Shown piece by piece: positions 1 through 9,410 of a stretch of 64,000 bases of DNA. This DNA comes from Persicirhabdus sediminis (GTDB lineage Bacteria > Verrucomicrobiota > Verrucomicrobiia > Verrucomicrobiales > Akkermansiaceae): the NCBI RefSeq assembly GCF_016595495.1, contig NZ_JAENIM010000047.1, positions 17,945 through 81,944 on the forward strand, in the 5' to 3' direction. The position numbers and the translations under genes were made by a program. How positions within the stretch are numbered: the stretch's first letter is position 1; each line of letters begins with the position of its first letter. The notes beneath the pieces are model-generated. The model made no database searches, was not told the DNA's origin, and was given only the letters and a program-made list of their open reading frames with translations.

Positions 1-157
1 CAAATAAGATTCCCCGCAGGGGAAATGGATTCCCAGCTGGCTGAAAACACCCCAGAAAAACCCACTTTCCATTCACCCAAAATCCACGCAAACCCTTATA
101 GCTACAATAAAGAGCCTAAACATTAGCTACAAAATGCCGTGCATTATTTGCAGGCCA
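1..157. repeat. 157-bp dispersed repeat, copy 1
   Basis: This stretch recurs almost unchanged at 305-461, with scattered substitutions. Each copy starts with a small hairpin (TTCCCC gca GGGGAA), then has the CCAGCTGG word, and ends in the shared AAAATGCCGTGCATTATTTG. Copy 1 may extend beyond the window edge. No protein is supported in it. Confidence 0.85.
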
Positions 158-257
158 GCCAGACGAATCATAGTCCGATAAAAGTATCAGTATCATTTAC
201 ACAATTGGTTCAGAACATGGTTTCCACCTGCTAGCCCGGAGGGCTTATGGATTTTAA

Positions 258-293
258 CCGCGGGTCAGCGAGCCCAGCGAGCGCAACCCGTGG
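258..293. repeat. REP-like palindrome
   Basis: The arms CCGCGGGT and ACCCGTGG pair across a spacer rich in GCGAGC. Short extragenic palindromes of this kind are common in Verrucomicrobia and Planctomycetes genomes. It sits between the two copies of the 157-bp repeat. No coding function is seen. Confidence 0.6.
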
Positions 294-304
294 ATAGCCC
301 GTAA

Positions 305-461
305 CAAATAAGATTCCCCGCAGGGGAAATGGATTCCCAGCTGGCTGAAAACGCCCCAGAAAAACCCACATTCAGTTCCCCCAAAATCCGCCCAAACCCT
401 CATAGCTACAATAAAGAGCCTAAACATCAGCCACAAAATGCCGTGCATTATTTGTAGGCCA
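305..461. repeat. 157-bp dispersed repeat, copy 2
   Basis: Second copy of the repeat at 1-157, in the same orientation and of the same length. It differs at scattered positions, for example AAAACGCC where copy 1 has AAAACACC, which suggests an old duplication rather than an assembly artefact. Confidence 0.85.
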
Positions 462-503
462 TGAACCCCACACAGAAAATGCCGAAGGCATAAAACAGCC
501 CAG

Positions 504-580
504 CCTATGGTAAGGCAGCACCGAAGGTGCAACGCAACCATAGGTTTCATCCACACACATCCATCGCTCTGAAAGAGCGA
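504..580. repeat. Two adjacent REP-like hairpins
   Basis: CCTATGGT (504-511) pairs with ACCATAGG (537-544) around an inner hairpin GCACC gaa GGTGC. A second hairpin follows: TCGCTCT gaa AGAGCGA (564-580). They could be extragenic palindromes. An open reading frame on the minus strand over this region (254-583) is just repeat DNA. Confidence 0.6.
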
Positions 581-628
581 CACAGCCCGGCACGCTACAA
601 CTCAGTTAGAAAAATCCGCATGGCCAGC

Positions 629-720
629 CTGAAAACTGAAAACTGAAAACTGAAAACTGAAAACTGAAAACTGAAAACTGAAAACTGAAAACTGAAAACT
701 GAAAACTGAAAACTGAAAAC
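629..720. repeat. Heptamer tandem array, 13 copies of CTGAAAA
   Basis: Thirteen perfect head-to-tail copies of CTGAAAA fill 629-719. The array ends 10 bp before the stop of the minus-strand gene at 731, so it lies downstream of that gene. Such an array is prone to slippage and could vary in copy number between strains. Short single copies of the same word occur at about 14067 and 60740. Confidence 0.95.
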
Positions 721-730
721 TAACAACTTC

Positions 731-2419
731 TCACCTCCTCCCCCAAACCTTCAAAAACTCCAAGGGCTTCTTCAAATTCACATAATACCCCGCGGGGTCC
801 CCCATCAGATAATAATCTCGATACCAAACATCTGGCGTATCTAGCGGCTCCCCCCAATGGTCCCCCTCAGCTAACCAATCCAACTGGCGTAGCTGACCAC
901 TCATCCACGACTCCGCCTCAGGCGAACAAACCACCCGCGTCACCGCCTGCACATGGCCCGCTACATCCGCCGTCAGCTGGCCAAATAATGTAAGCTCCTC
1001 ACTCTGTAGCCTACACATGCTGGTTTTCACCACTCCAGCATTAGCTAACAAACTCGCCTGCAATCGATCAAACTGGTGCAGCGGCCGACCTGGCTGAGTG
1101 GCTAATTTCACCTTACCCGACTGAATCGCCGCGCGCGCGCGAAACGACCGCAACTGGCGCAAGTTGCCAGCTAACTGGAACCCGCCAGTCAATCCATCCA
1201 CATCACACTGGAAAAAATCTCCCGCGCCACCACCGAGCTGGCTGGCAGCGCTAATAATTTCAGCCAATTCATTAGGAAAATCCCCATCAGTCACCCAGCT
1301 AACATCCTGCTGGGGAATCACCGCATTCACCACCACGACACCTCCAGCAAATGGACTCAAGCGAACATTCGCCTGCATCTTCAGCCAAGCGTCAGCGCCA
1401 CTTTCATAGTCGATTTGTAAATGCCTACCTTTCCAGCTAGCTGGAATTTCTATGCTATCAGCACTCTCTAGCAGCTGAGCTCCGTGCACACTTATCTCTG
1501 AAAATTTCACCCGCACGTCCTGCTCACCAGCGCCAAGAACCACGCCTAACGACACACCATCAAGCGCCACTAACTCATCATCGCGCCAACTCAGCTTCCC
1601 GCCACCACCACGCACTTTGATCTCACACGGCCAAGACTTTTTCACATCAACCGCTGCTCTCTTTGGTTGCACACGAGCCGGCACCACCACCGCAGGGCCA
1701 GTCGTTGCGCCTGAGCTTGCTGCTCCCTGCGCCGTTTTTCCAGCTGGCTCCATCTGTTTTTCCAATCCAGCTACAGCCGTGTGATCTTGCCCAGTTCCCC
1801 CACCAGCTGAACCAGCTGGCGTAGCTTCCGCAGCCACGTCATCGCCCTCAGCCAGACTAACACCTCCAGCTAGATCTACCGCAGATGGCGCACTACCAGC
1901 AGCTACACTCGTATCTCCGTCACCCGCTGGCCTATCAGAATCAGCTACTTGCCCAGCAGCCAAAGGATCCTCATCTTGTCTTGCGGCTAGCTGGCCAGAA
2001 ACTGTGGCCACCCGTCGATTTCGCTCCGCCATCTGCTTCACTAACTCTAGCAGCTTCTCAGCATCACCATTCACTTGCGGGTCATCCACCACCACTAACT
2101 TCAAGCGTTTCTTACCAGCTAACACCTCAGTCCAATACGGCACGGCCTGCACATTGGCCACCTGCAAATTATACGCGCCAGCCAGCTGCGAGTGCATGCT
2201 CAGCTCACTCACCCGCACACCTCGCCACGGATCAACCATCACAGAATCGTAATGCCACACACCACCTAACTTCGCCTGCAATTTCCCACCAACCCACGCT
2301 TTACCAGCAGGCACATTCAGCCAAATCAATCCAGCTAGATACACCAGTACCAAGCCAATCAATCCTCCCAGGATCAACCACTTCAGCCAGCGCAGCGCAA
2401 TTTTCACCCGAGAAGACAT
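731..2419 (-). CDS. AsmA-like membrane-anchored protein
   Basis: 562-residue protein with one N-terminal membrane segment (about residues 13-38), then a large extracytoplasmic part. The layout, with a short cytoplasmic N-terminus, one anchor and a beta-rich region, resembles AsmA/DUF748-type envelope proteins; this is a fold-level guess, not a firm family match. About residues 130-255 form a low-complexity Ala/Gly/Ser/Pro-rich linker. ATG at 2417-2419 is taken as the start because it lies directly before the basic residues and the membrane anchor; a GTG 30 bp upstream is possible. A role in outer-membrane biogenesis is inferred from the family only. Confidence 0.6.
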   Translation of the reverse strand: MSSRVKIALRWLKWLILGGLIGLVLVYLAGLIWLNVPAGKAWVGGKLQAKLGGVWHYDSVMVDPWRGVRVSELSMHSQLAGAYNLQVANVQAVPYWTEVLAGKKRLKLVVVDDPQVNGDAEKLLELVKQMAERNRRVATVSGQLAARQDEDPLAAGQVADSDRPAGDGDTSVAAGSAPSAVDLAGGVSLAEGDDVAAEATPAGSAGGGTGQDHTAVAGLEKQMEPAGKTAQGAASSGATTGPAVVVPARVQPKRAAVDVKKSWPCEIKVRGGGGKLSWRDDELVALDGVSLGVVLGAGEQDVRVKFSEISVHGAQLLESADSIEIPASWKGRHLQIDYESGADAWLKMQANVRLSPFAGGVVVVNAVIPQQDVSWVTDGDFPNELAEIISAASQLGGGAGDFFQCDVDGLTGGFQLAGNLRQLRSFRARAAIQSGKVKLATQPGRPLHQFDRLQASLLANAGVVKTSMCRLQSEELTLFGQLTADVAGHVQAVTRVVCSPEAESWMSGQLRQLDWLAEGDHWGEPLDTPDVWYRDYYLMGDPAGYYVNLKKPLEFLKVWGRR

Positions 2420-2480
2420 CGCCAGCACACTAGCAAATCCACCAGCCACTGGCCAACATTTATGCGCAACAAATAGACCA

Positions 2481-2517
2481 CAAAAAAACCGCGCTGGGAA
2501 TCACCCCAGAGCGGTTT
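2481..2517 (-). terminator. Rho-independent terminator after the gene at 2538
   Basis: A 13-bp stem with one mismatch (arms 2486-2498 and 2505-2517) is followed on the minus strand by seven T residues. It ends transcription of the secreted-protein gene upstream of it. Confidence 0.85.
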
Positions 2518-2537
2518 AGAAATATAGTATCGCCTAA

Positions 2538-3308
2538 CTACTTAGTCAGCGGAAAACGAATCACAATGCTATCGTCGCCTAAAAACTCGCCACCAGAAAC
2601 CGACTGCTGCAGTCGATAGATCAGGTAGCCATGTTTGCCGTCAGCCTTTTTACCGATGGCAAAGTTCTCCTTGCTCATGATGTAGCCGTCGTCGCCTTCG
2701 TACTTCCATTCCTGGCCAGCCCACGCGCCGAGAATGCTTTCTTTGTCAGCATCGATGTCTTTCAGACGAGTCAACACACCGTTAGGTGATTGCAGCTCGT
2801 TTTTCTTCGGGAAATAACGCAGCAGCGAAATTGGCATACCGGCACCACTAACACGCACCGCCCATTTGTCTTCACCTTTGTCCTGCACTTCAATGAATAC
2901 CTTAGCCATCGCCTTGAATTGGCGCTCGCCCCACAGCTTAATATACTGTTCGTAGTCGTCTTTGCTCAGGCCTAACTTCTCATGATACGGAAGCGGGCGC
3001 CCCGGAGGGTTAGATGCCGCATACTCGCGGTGCCACTCAGGGTCTTTCACCGCAGCTTCCTGCACCTTAGACATGTATTTATTGATCTCGTTAGGTGGTA
3101 CCACCACGCCGATGAATGCCTCAACCGACTCACCCACCTTGAAATAATCTAGCAAATAATTATGTCCGTCGTTAGCTGGCACTTCAGCTTTCGCTTCAGT
3201 CTTTTCACCTTCCTTAGCAGCTGCCTCTTTTGCTTCATCCTGAGCGCTAGCCACTACGGGAGCCATGCTTAATGCCCCCATCAGCCATAAATGTTTCATT
3301 TTCATCAT
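2538..3308 (-). CDS. Secreted protein of unknown function
   Basis: 256 residues with a clear signal peptide (MMKMKH, hydrophobic core, cleavage near VASAQ at residue 22). A charged Glu/Lys/Ala segment follows to about residue 45, then a globular domain. No enzyme motif was recognised. The globular part has aromatic-rich stretches such as EYAASNPPGRPLPYHEK. It is probably periplasmic or surface exposed. A strong terminator follows, and the gene appears to be transcribed alone. Confidence 0.7.
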   Translation of the reverse strand: MMKMKHLWLMGALSMAPVVASAQDEAKEAAAKEGEKTEAKAEVPANDGHNYLLDYFKVGESVEAFIGVVVPPNEINKYMSKVQEAAVKDPEWHREYAASNPPGRPLPYHEKLGLSKDDYEQYIKLWGERQFKAMAKVFIEVQDKGEDKWAVRVSGAGMPISLLRYFPKKNELQSPNGVLTRLKDIDADKESILGAWAGQEWKYEGDDGYIMSKENFAIGKKADGKHGYLIYRLQQSVSGGEFLGDDSIVIRFPLTK

Positions 3309-3379
3309 GATCTTAGAAATCTGTTATCTAGCGCAGTCACCCGCGCCTTGCTTGCGCAAAGCTACCCAGCTAGCCGCTA

Positions 3380-3907
3380 TTAGCAAGTCGTTTTCCGCCA
3401 CATCCCGCTCTCAATATATTCACCAGCAAAGCTAGCCACCGTGTCCTCATCCATCACATAAACCCACGCCAGCTGGTAGCGGTCAGCCACCCGTACCGGC
3501 ACCAATACCCGCCGGTATAAACAGGGGCCTCCTACCGAATACGCCTCTAAGTCATCCAGACCTGCTAGACTCTCCTGCACATTGGAGAAAGCCATCAACT
3601 CGCCGTACACTTCCCCCCAGCCACAATCAAAGGCTGCATTCCACATCCCACGGCTCTCACCTTGGCAAATGTCAGAGTCCAGCCAAGCCGCACTCGCTCG
3701 TTGTTGCAGTGCCACGTCAGCTAGCGCATCCGCTGTGCCCACCCCTCGCTCAAATCCTCCTGGGACTAACAAACCCGGATAACCAGCACTCAGCCCGTAC
3801 AATTTCCCGATCACCGCCGCCTCACTAACACTCTGCAAATAACGACAATAAGGCAGGTGGTTCTCAAAACCACGCTTCAAACTACCATAAACAAAAACCA
3901 TCAACAT
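3380..3907 (-). CDS. Gamma-glutamylcyclotransferase-like (AIG2/GGCT) protein
   Basis: The N-terminal FVYGSLKRG is the substrate-loop signature of the GGCT/AIG2 fold, and LDDLEAY supplies the conserved acidic residue of the family. Members release 5-oxoproline from gamma-glutamyl compounds, though many bacterial ones have unknown substrates. An ATG at 3905-3907 (MLMVFVYGSL) gives the usual short lead into the YGSL motif and 175 residues. An upstream ATG at 3994 would add about 29 hydrophobic residues not expected in the family. The HNH gene diverges from it. Confidence 0.75.
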   Translation of the reverse strand: MLMVFVYGSLKRGFENHLPYCRYLQSVSEAAVIGKLYGLSAGYPGLLVPGGFERGVGTADALADVALQQRASAAWLDSDICQGESRGMWNAAFDCGWGEVYGELMAFSNVQESLAGLDDLEAYSVGGPCLYRRVLVPVRVADRYQLAWVYVMDEDTVASFAGEYIESGMWRKTTC

Positions 3908-4081
3908 GTCCTCCACCATATCACCAAAATCCAGCAAACACCATGCCAGAGGAAATCCTACGCAAAAAATGCCCACCAAATGCAAATCCATCACCAGCCA
4001 CTACCAGCCAGCTAATTCTCAATTTCATCCTTCCCCTATCAGCAGGCATTAGAAATACTGGACCCAATCCACTTCCAGCCA

Positions 4082-5050
4082 ATGCCTACAGCTAACAAAA
4101 CGTCAGAAAACGACTACCAGCCGAGCCTATTCGGCAACCATCTGACATCACCACTGCAATACTTCGAAGATCAATTTTACGATCTTCACACGGGCATCGT
4201 CGGCAACCACGAGCGCCCGCACAAACCCGTCATGCTGCTAGCTGTCATGGATCTCATCGAGCTGAAAGTCATCACTAACAACCTCATTCCTTTCTCCGAC
4301 CAGCTGCGCCAGCGATTCACCCATTACTTCGACATCGTTAGAAAAAGCAACGATAGCAACACCCCCATCAATCCCTTTTTCTACATGAGAAAGGAAAATT
4401 TCTGGAACCACGTTGCAACGGCGGGAAATCAGGAAATTGTTAAGCTGCTGCCCAAGGCACCGGGCATAGCACAGACCCGCAAGCTCATTGCCGGCGCATC
4501 GCTCGACGAGAAGCTATGGCTCTGCCTGCAAGATAACACCAGCCGCGCAGCTCTCAGAGATGTTCTCATCTCACGCTATTTCCCTAGCAAAAGAAACCAG
4601 CTGATCAATAATATCTCAGCCCGCCTACCTAACGTCGTCAATGAAGATCCCGTCATCTACGACAGCAAGGGCCGATCCGCTGGTTTCAGAAAAGTCGTGG
4701 TGCAGGTATACGAGCATCAATGCGCAGCTTGCGGAGTTCGCATTCGTCTACCTAACGGACAAACTATTGTCGACGCCGCTCACATCATTCCTTTTGCCGA
4801 AACCAAAAACGACCATCCTTGTAATGGCATGGCTCTCTGCAAAAACCACCACTGGGCAATGGATCGCCAACTCATCGCCCCCACACCTGATCTCCGCTGG
4901 GTGGTCAATCAGGAGTTAGACGACCGCCAAGCTGGTGAAAAAGAGCTCATCGATCTAGCTGGAAAACGTGTCATCGTGCCCAAAGAAAAAGCCTATCACC
5001 CAAACGCCGACGCCCTAGCATGGCGACACGAACAACTGCTGCGTGCTTGA
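4082..5050 (+). CDS. HNH endonuclease, putative type IV-like restriction enzyme
   Basis: 322 residues. The C-terminal HNH domain has a zinc-type C214-x2-C217 pair, the AAHIIPF core (His234) and CKNHHWAMDR with its catalytic and metal-site residues. The N-terminal domain contains ERPHKPVMLLAVMDLIE (about residues 44-60). This matches the PHKP-LLL motif found in predicted restriction endonucleases of the COG3440 type, where a modified-base or phosphorothioate-sensing domain precedes HNH. It probably cuts foreign or modified DNA. There is no methyltransferase next to it, which fits a modification-dependent enzyme. The sensing specificity is inferred. Confidence 0.8.
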   Translation: MPTANKTSENDYQPSLFGNHLTSPLQYFEDQFYDLHTGIVGNHERPHKPVMLLAVMDLIELKVITNNLIPFSDQLRQRFTHYFDIVRKSNDSNTPINPFFYMRKENFWNHVATAGNQEIVKLLPKAPGIAQTRKLIAGASLDEKLWLCLQDNTSRAALRDVLISRYFPSKRNQLINNISARLPNVVNEDPVIYDSKGRSAGFRKVVVQVYEHQCAACGVRIRLPNGQTIVDAAHIIPFAETKNDHPCNGMALCKNHHWAMDRQLIAPTPDLRWVVNQELDDRQAGEKELIDLAGKRVIVPKEKAYHPNADALAWRHEQLLRA

Positions 5051-5107
5051 TAATCATCTACCAAACAATGCTAATAGCCAACTGAGCTGAACTCGAAGCC
5101 GCCCCCG

Positions 5108-5347
5108 TCTAGAGTGCGCGTGCTTTAGCACCGCTTTTAGCCCAGCAACGGATCAATAATCAATCGGCGCCCTATTATTCAACACATCCAGCCAGCTAGA
5201 AATTTTGACTGGATAAATGTGCCAGCAAAACCTTCATCCTTTAAGATAGCTCAGCACCTAATCAACGGGCACCAAAGTGCCTAGATTCTCACAGGCTTGC
5301 CATTAGCTCATCTACCCAAAGCGGTGCTAAAGCACGCGCGCTCTAGA
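5108..5347. repeat. Inverted-repeat element, copy 1 (MITE-like)
   Basis: A 240-bp element whose ends (5108-5137 and 5318-5347) are 30-bp inverted repeats with a single G.T-type mismatch. Each end also holds an inner palindrome GTGCTTTAGCAC. The interior encodes nothing visible. It is homologous to 9411-9680, including interior words such as CAACACATCC and AAAGTGCCTA. It starts 57 bp after the HNH gene. No target-site duplication is evident. Confidence 0.85.
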
Positions 5348-5357
5348 TCCAGCCAGC

Positions 5358-5393
5358 AAAAAGCGCCACTTTCGAGTGAAAATGACGCTTTTT
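5358..5393 (-). terminator. Terminator of initiator tRNA gene 1
   Basis: A 16-bp imperfect stem (5358-5373 with 5378-5393) carries AAAAAGCG on one side and CGCTTTTT on the other, 5 bp downstream of the tRNA CCA end in the minus direction. The same structure follows the second tRNA and the tRNA remnant. Confidence 0.85.
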
Positions 5394-5398
5394 AAATT

Positions 5399-5475
<77 letters not shown>

Positions 5476-5535
5476 ATTTAGAAATTTTCTTAACCTTTGT
5501 TGGAAAGCTTTGCTGCCTTTCGGCGGTGCGGGCGG

Positions 5536-5564
5536 AACCTAGGACAGAATTCGAAAAACTACAA
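5536..5564 (-). promoter_or_regulatory. Promoter of initiator tRNA gene 1
   Basis: On the minus strand TTGTAG, 17 bp, TAGGTT. The same boxes with the same spacing occur in front of tRNA gene 2 (10052-10080), while the spacer has diverged, which supports it as the promoter. A conserved GC-rich stretch (CCGCCCGCA) follows the -10 box. Confidence 0.65.
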
Positions 5565-5954
5565 GAAGTTTCTGCATTAATTTTTAAGTTTTTTATTTTG
5601 GCTCATTTCCACCCCAGAAAAACAACACAACTCATTGTAAAACATCACCTTACAAAAACCCACCCACATAATCAACATGGCCCATTTCTCACAAGTCGCT
5701 AAGATACTGCGAGCTATGCGGCAGCCAACTAGCCAGTTGGCTGGAAATTTTCACCCTATCTAGTCACCCGAGAGACGTGGCGATTTGCCCAGCCATCTCA
5801 CCGCGCTGACTCCAGCTGGCTGGATCATGCTCCCTGAGCCATCGTCTGAGCTAGTGGAGAAATGAGAAATCGCGAGGGAAACTTACGCTGCTGGCTTGTC
5901 AGCCATGCACATAGCACTTATGGATATCATCGCGTCAGCGCGCACTCAGCTACC
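5565..5954. other. Intergenic region before the SNF2 gene
   Basis: About 390 bp with no supported gene. The left part (to about 5605) is the upstream flank of tRNA gene 1, homologous to DNA around 10080-10120. The rest contains CCAGCTGG-type words (for example near 5740 and 5812) and the possible but unlikely upstream start of the helicase gene at 5862. Confidence 0.5.
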
Positions 5955-8900
5955 ATGATCATCACAGGCCTGTACGATACCCCGCTAGAAATGATTCACT
6001 ACTTTGTTAGTGGTGATTGGCAGCGCTTATTTGAGCCATCACGTCGGCAGCGCGGCCTACAGTATTTTAAGGCAGGTAATATAATCGACGAGCTAGACAT
6101 TTCAGCCAGTGTTGAGTCGGATTATTGTTTCATCGATACCGTCGTGACAGGTAATAAAAAATACTCGGTATCAATCGAGCTCGAGCACGACCTCGACCCA
6201 GATTGTTATTGTGAATGCCCGGACAAAAAAAGCCACTTGTGCAAACATCTAGCCGCTGTGTTTTACAAAATGCAGAACCAATGCCAGCTGTTTCTTGAGC
6301 AAAAACGTGAGCTCACTGGCATCATCGACGAGGCACTGGAACCAACTAACCCCGGACCACATCCAGACCAATGGTTAGAGAAACTAGCCACTCTGCACAA
6401 AGATCCCAAGCACCACTGGCAGGACAAGCAGCTAGAGGAATTTGCACCACATAACAAACAACGATTGGCCTATGTCTTATGCGAGAACTACCTGGGCGTA
6501 TTGACGCTGGAAACCCGCAAGGCTAGATTAGATAAAGACGGGCAATTTATCGTTGAGGCAAAATCTATCGAACCACAAATCTCACGCGGCAGACGAGCCA
6601 GCTACCTAGCCAAGGTCGACTTGCCTATTTTGCGCATGATAGACGCCTACCGCTCGCTATATGCATCCAGTCTATCAGTAGATGTTTCTGACCCCGTATT
6701 CCCGGAGCTCCTGAAAAAATGCATCGCTACTGGCCGCTGTGTGCTCGATGCCGAGAACTCATCATCGCCTCGCATCATCGCTCCCTTGAAATGGGCCGCT
6801 GATAGAAAACTCATTCTCAGCTGGAAATCAGACGATGAAGGCAGGGTGAAACCAGCTCTAGAGGTGGTGCCAGAGATTGACATCATGATCCCTAGCGAGC
6901 CAAAGCTATACTACGACCATCTAGAACTCGCTGTCGGCGGCATCAGCCAAGAATATAGCAACGAATTCCTCGATGAATGGTTAGAAGGCCCTGCACTAGC
7001 TCCGGAGCGAGCGGACAAGCTACGTGAGAAAATCAAAAAATCATCCATTCCAGATGTGGCAGCCATTCCAGCACCACCGCAGCAGGTGGTGATAGAAAAT
7101 GTTCTCCCTACACCCATCCTGCGGGTGAGCAGGCATGATGCTAGCGCAGCTGGAAGTTTTTTCAAAGACCCCGGACTAACTGACATCCTCATGGCTACCG
7201 TAGCCTTTGATTACGCTGGTGTGCCCGTTGCCATGTATCCGCAAATGGATATTCAGGTAGGTGAACTAAACGGCAAAATCACAACGGTACACAGAAACCT
7301 CGAACTTGAGGATGCCGCCGCAATTCAGCTAGATGATGCCGGTCTAGCAGCTCTGAAATATTTATTCAGGCCCGAGCACCTATCAGCATCAATGCAGCGG
7401 GCCTTCGCCTTCCACTCAAATAATAACGAAAATACCAGCCGCTGGGTGCAGTTCATGGCAACCAGCGCCCGCCAGCTAGAAGCCAAAGGCTGGCTGATAG
7501 AAACCTACGGCGAGCTCGGCTACCAGCTGGTAGAAAATGAAGAATACTACGAAGAGCTCAACGAAAGCCAATCTGGCAACCAGTGGTTTGAGTTTGAGCT
7601 CGGCGTGGAATACCAAGGGCAGCGGATCAGCCTGATCCCCGCGCTCGCCCATGCGCTGAAGTCAGGCATGGATGAGAGCCTCGATGAAGAAAACCTAGGT
7701 GATAGCAAAATCCCCGTACAAGTAGACGAAAAAGGCACCTTCATTCTATTTCCAGCCAAGCGCTTCAAACTCATCCTCGATAAGCTGCGCGACCTTTTCA
7801 ATCACGTCAATGACGACGATGTGATAGAGATGCCCAAGCTCAGAGCTGCCACACTAGCAGACGAGCTAGATTTAGCCAAAACCAACCAAACCCACCAGGC
7901 GCTAGCTGAGCTGGGCAGACAACTAACTAACATCAAAGAAATCCCCAAAGCAAAGGCACCAAAAAACCTTGTCGCCACGCTCAGAGATTACCAGCTGGAA
8001 GGGTTTCAGTGGTTGCAGTTTCTCGCCAAATACCAGCTCAATGGCATCCTAGCAGATGACATGGGCTTAGGAAAAACCATCCAAACGCTAGCGCATATCC
8101 TCGCGGAGAAAAATGGCCGCCGCAATAACCGACTGCCCAGCTTGATTGTCGCCCCTACGAGCGTGATTCCTAACTGGCAAGCTGAAGCTGCCAAATTTAC
8201 CCCTAGTCTAAAGGTGCTCATGCTGCACGGCAGCGACCGCTCCGCTAGATTCAAAGACATCGCCAAACACGACATCGTCATCACCAGCTACGCATTGCTG
8301 CACCGCGACCAGCAAGTCCACCGCAGACAGCTCTATCATAATGCCGTGCTCGACGAATCGCAGTATATTAAAAACCACAAAACGCAAACCAGCCAGGCGG
8401 CCTATCAGATTAATGCCAATCACCGCATTTGTCTATCAGGCACGCCAATGGAAAACCACCTCGGCGAGCTGTGGAGCTGCATGCACTTCCTCATGCCCGG
8501 TCTGCTAGAATCAGCGCAACGGTTTCACTCCACCTTCAGAACTCCCATTGAACGCCACAACGACCACACCGCGCTACAAACACTGCACCGCAGAGTGGCA
8601 CCGCTCATTCTCCGCCGCACCAAAGAAAAAGTCGCCCGTGAGCTGCCAGCCAAAACCATCATCCCGCACTACATCACGCTGAGTAAAACACAGGTGGACC
8701 TGTACGAAAGCGTGCGCGCCACCATGGACAAACGCGTGCGCAAGGCCATCAAGGAAAAAGGACTGTCTAAATCTCATATCATCGTGCTAGACGCGCTGCT
8801 CAAGCTGCGGCAAATCTGCTGTCACCCGCAGCTGCTGAAAACCACCGAAGCACAGAAGATAGAATCCTCAGCCAAGCTCGACTATCTAAGTCAGCTGTTA

Positions 8901-9377
8901 GCCACATTGATAGAGGAAGACCGCAGAATTCTCATCTTTTCGCAGTTCACCACCATGCTGGAGAAGATAGAAAACCACCTTGTTAGCGAGCGCATTCCAT
9001 TTGTCAAAATCACCGGTAGCACACGCGACCGCAAGACACCCGTCGAGCTCTTCCAGTCTGGCCAAATCCCCGTCTTTCTCATTTCTCTCAAAGCTGGCGG
9101 CACCGGCCTCAACCTAACCGCCGCGGATACCGTCATCCACTACGACCCGTGGTGGAACCCTGCATCGGAAAATCAAGCCACTGACCGCGCCTACCGCATC
9201 GGCCAGACCAAACCCGTATTTGTCCACAAGCTCATCTGCCAAGGGACTATCGAACAACGCATCCAAGTGCTGCAGGAAAAGAAAGCCAAACTCGTCGAGT
9301 CATTGCTAGGCAATTCCACCGAAAAACTCCACATCGACCAAGCCGCCCTCAGCGGACTGCTCGCCCCGATAGATTAA
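5955..9377 (+). CDS. SWIM zinc finger / SNF2-family helicase
   Basis: About 1140 residues. N-terminal SWIM zinc finger (C84-x-C86, C96-x-H98), a long middle region, then a SNF2 ATPase. The ATPase shows Walker A DDMGLGKTIQT (about residue 701), motif II DESQ (about 800), SGTPMENHLGELW, and a C-terminal helicase lobe ending with QATDRAYRIGQ (about 1073). Such proteins are double-stranded DNA translocases that remodel protein-DNA complexes; SWIM-SNF2 proteins are widespread in bacteria, and some relatives occur in defence islands. ATG 5955 is preferred because the 31 residues added by ATG 5862 look non-conserved and its GGAG lies only 2 nt away. The gene is bracketed by two tRNA-fMet / inverted-repeat units. 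Confidence 0.9.
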   Translation: MIITGLYDTPLEMIHYFVSGDWQRLFEPSRRQRGLQYFKAGNIIDELDISASVESDYCFIDTVVTGNKKYSVSIELEHDLDPDCYCECPDKKSHLCKHLAAVFYKMQNQCQLFLEQKRELTGIIDEALEPTNPGPHPDQWLEKLATLHKDPKHHWQDKQLEEFAPHNKQRLAYVLCENYLGVLTLETRKARLDKDGQFIVEAKSIEPQISRGRRASYLAKVDLPILRMIDAYRSLYASSLSVDVSDPVFPELLKKCIATGRCVLDAENSSSPRIIAPLKWAADRKLILSWKSDDEGRVKPALEVVPEIDIMIPSEPKLYYDHLELAVGGISQEYSNEFLDEWLEGPALAPERADKLREKIKKSSIPDVAAIPAPPQQVVIENVLPTPILRVSRHDASAAGSFFKDPGLTDILMATVAFDYAGVPVAMYPQMDIQVGELNGKITTVHRNLELEDAAAIQLDDAGLAALKYLFRPEHLSASMQRAFAFHSNNNENTSRWVQFMATSARQLEAKGWLIETYGELGYQLVENEEYYEELNESQSGNQWFEFELGVEYQGQRISLIPALAHALKSGMDESLDEENLGDSKIPVQVDEKGTFILFPAKRFKLILDKLRDLFNHVNDDDVIEMPKLRAATLADELDLAKTNQTHQALAELGRQLTNIKEIPKAKAPKNLVATLRDYQLEGFQWLQFLAKYQLNGILADDMGLGKTIQTLAHILAEKNGRRNNRLPSLIVAPTSVIPNWQAEAAKFTPSLKVLMLHGSDRSARFKDIAKHDIVITSYALLHRDQQVHRRQLYHNAVLDESQYIKNHKTQTSQAAYQINANHRICLSGTPMENHLGELWSCMHFLMPGLLESAQRFHSTFRTPIERHNDHTALQTLHRRVAPLILRRTKEKVARELPAKTIIPHYITLSKTQVDLYESVRATMDKRVRKAIKEKGLSKSHIIVLDALLKLRQICCHPQLLKTTEAQKIESSAKLDYLSQLLATLIEEDRRILIFSQFTTMLEKIENHLVSERIPFVKITGSTRDRKTPVELFQSGQIPVFLISLKAGGTGLNLTAADTVIHYDPWWNPASENQATDRAYRIGQTKPVFVHKLICQGTIEQRIQVLQEKKAKLVESLLGNSTEKLHIDQAALSGLLAPID

Positions 9378-9410
9378 TTTCCTCAGCTAGAAAACTACAC
9401 CTAACTCCCA

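Noticed and set aside
254-583. Minus-strand protein of 109 residues
   Set aside because: The frame consists of repeat DNA and hairpins, with Cys/Trp/His-rich residues atypical of a real protein.
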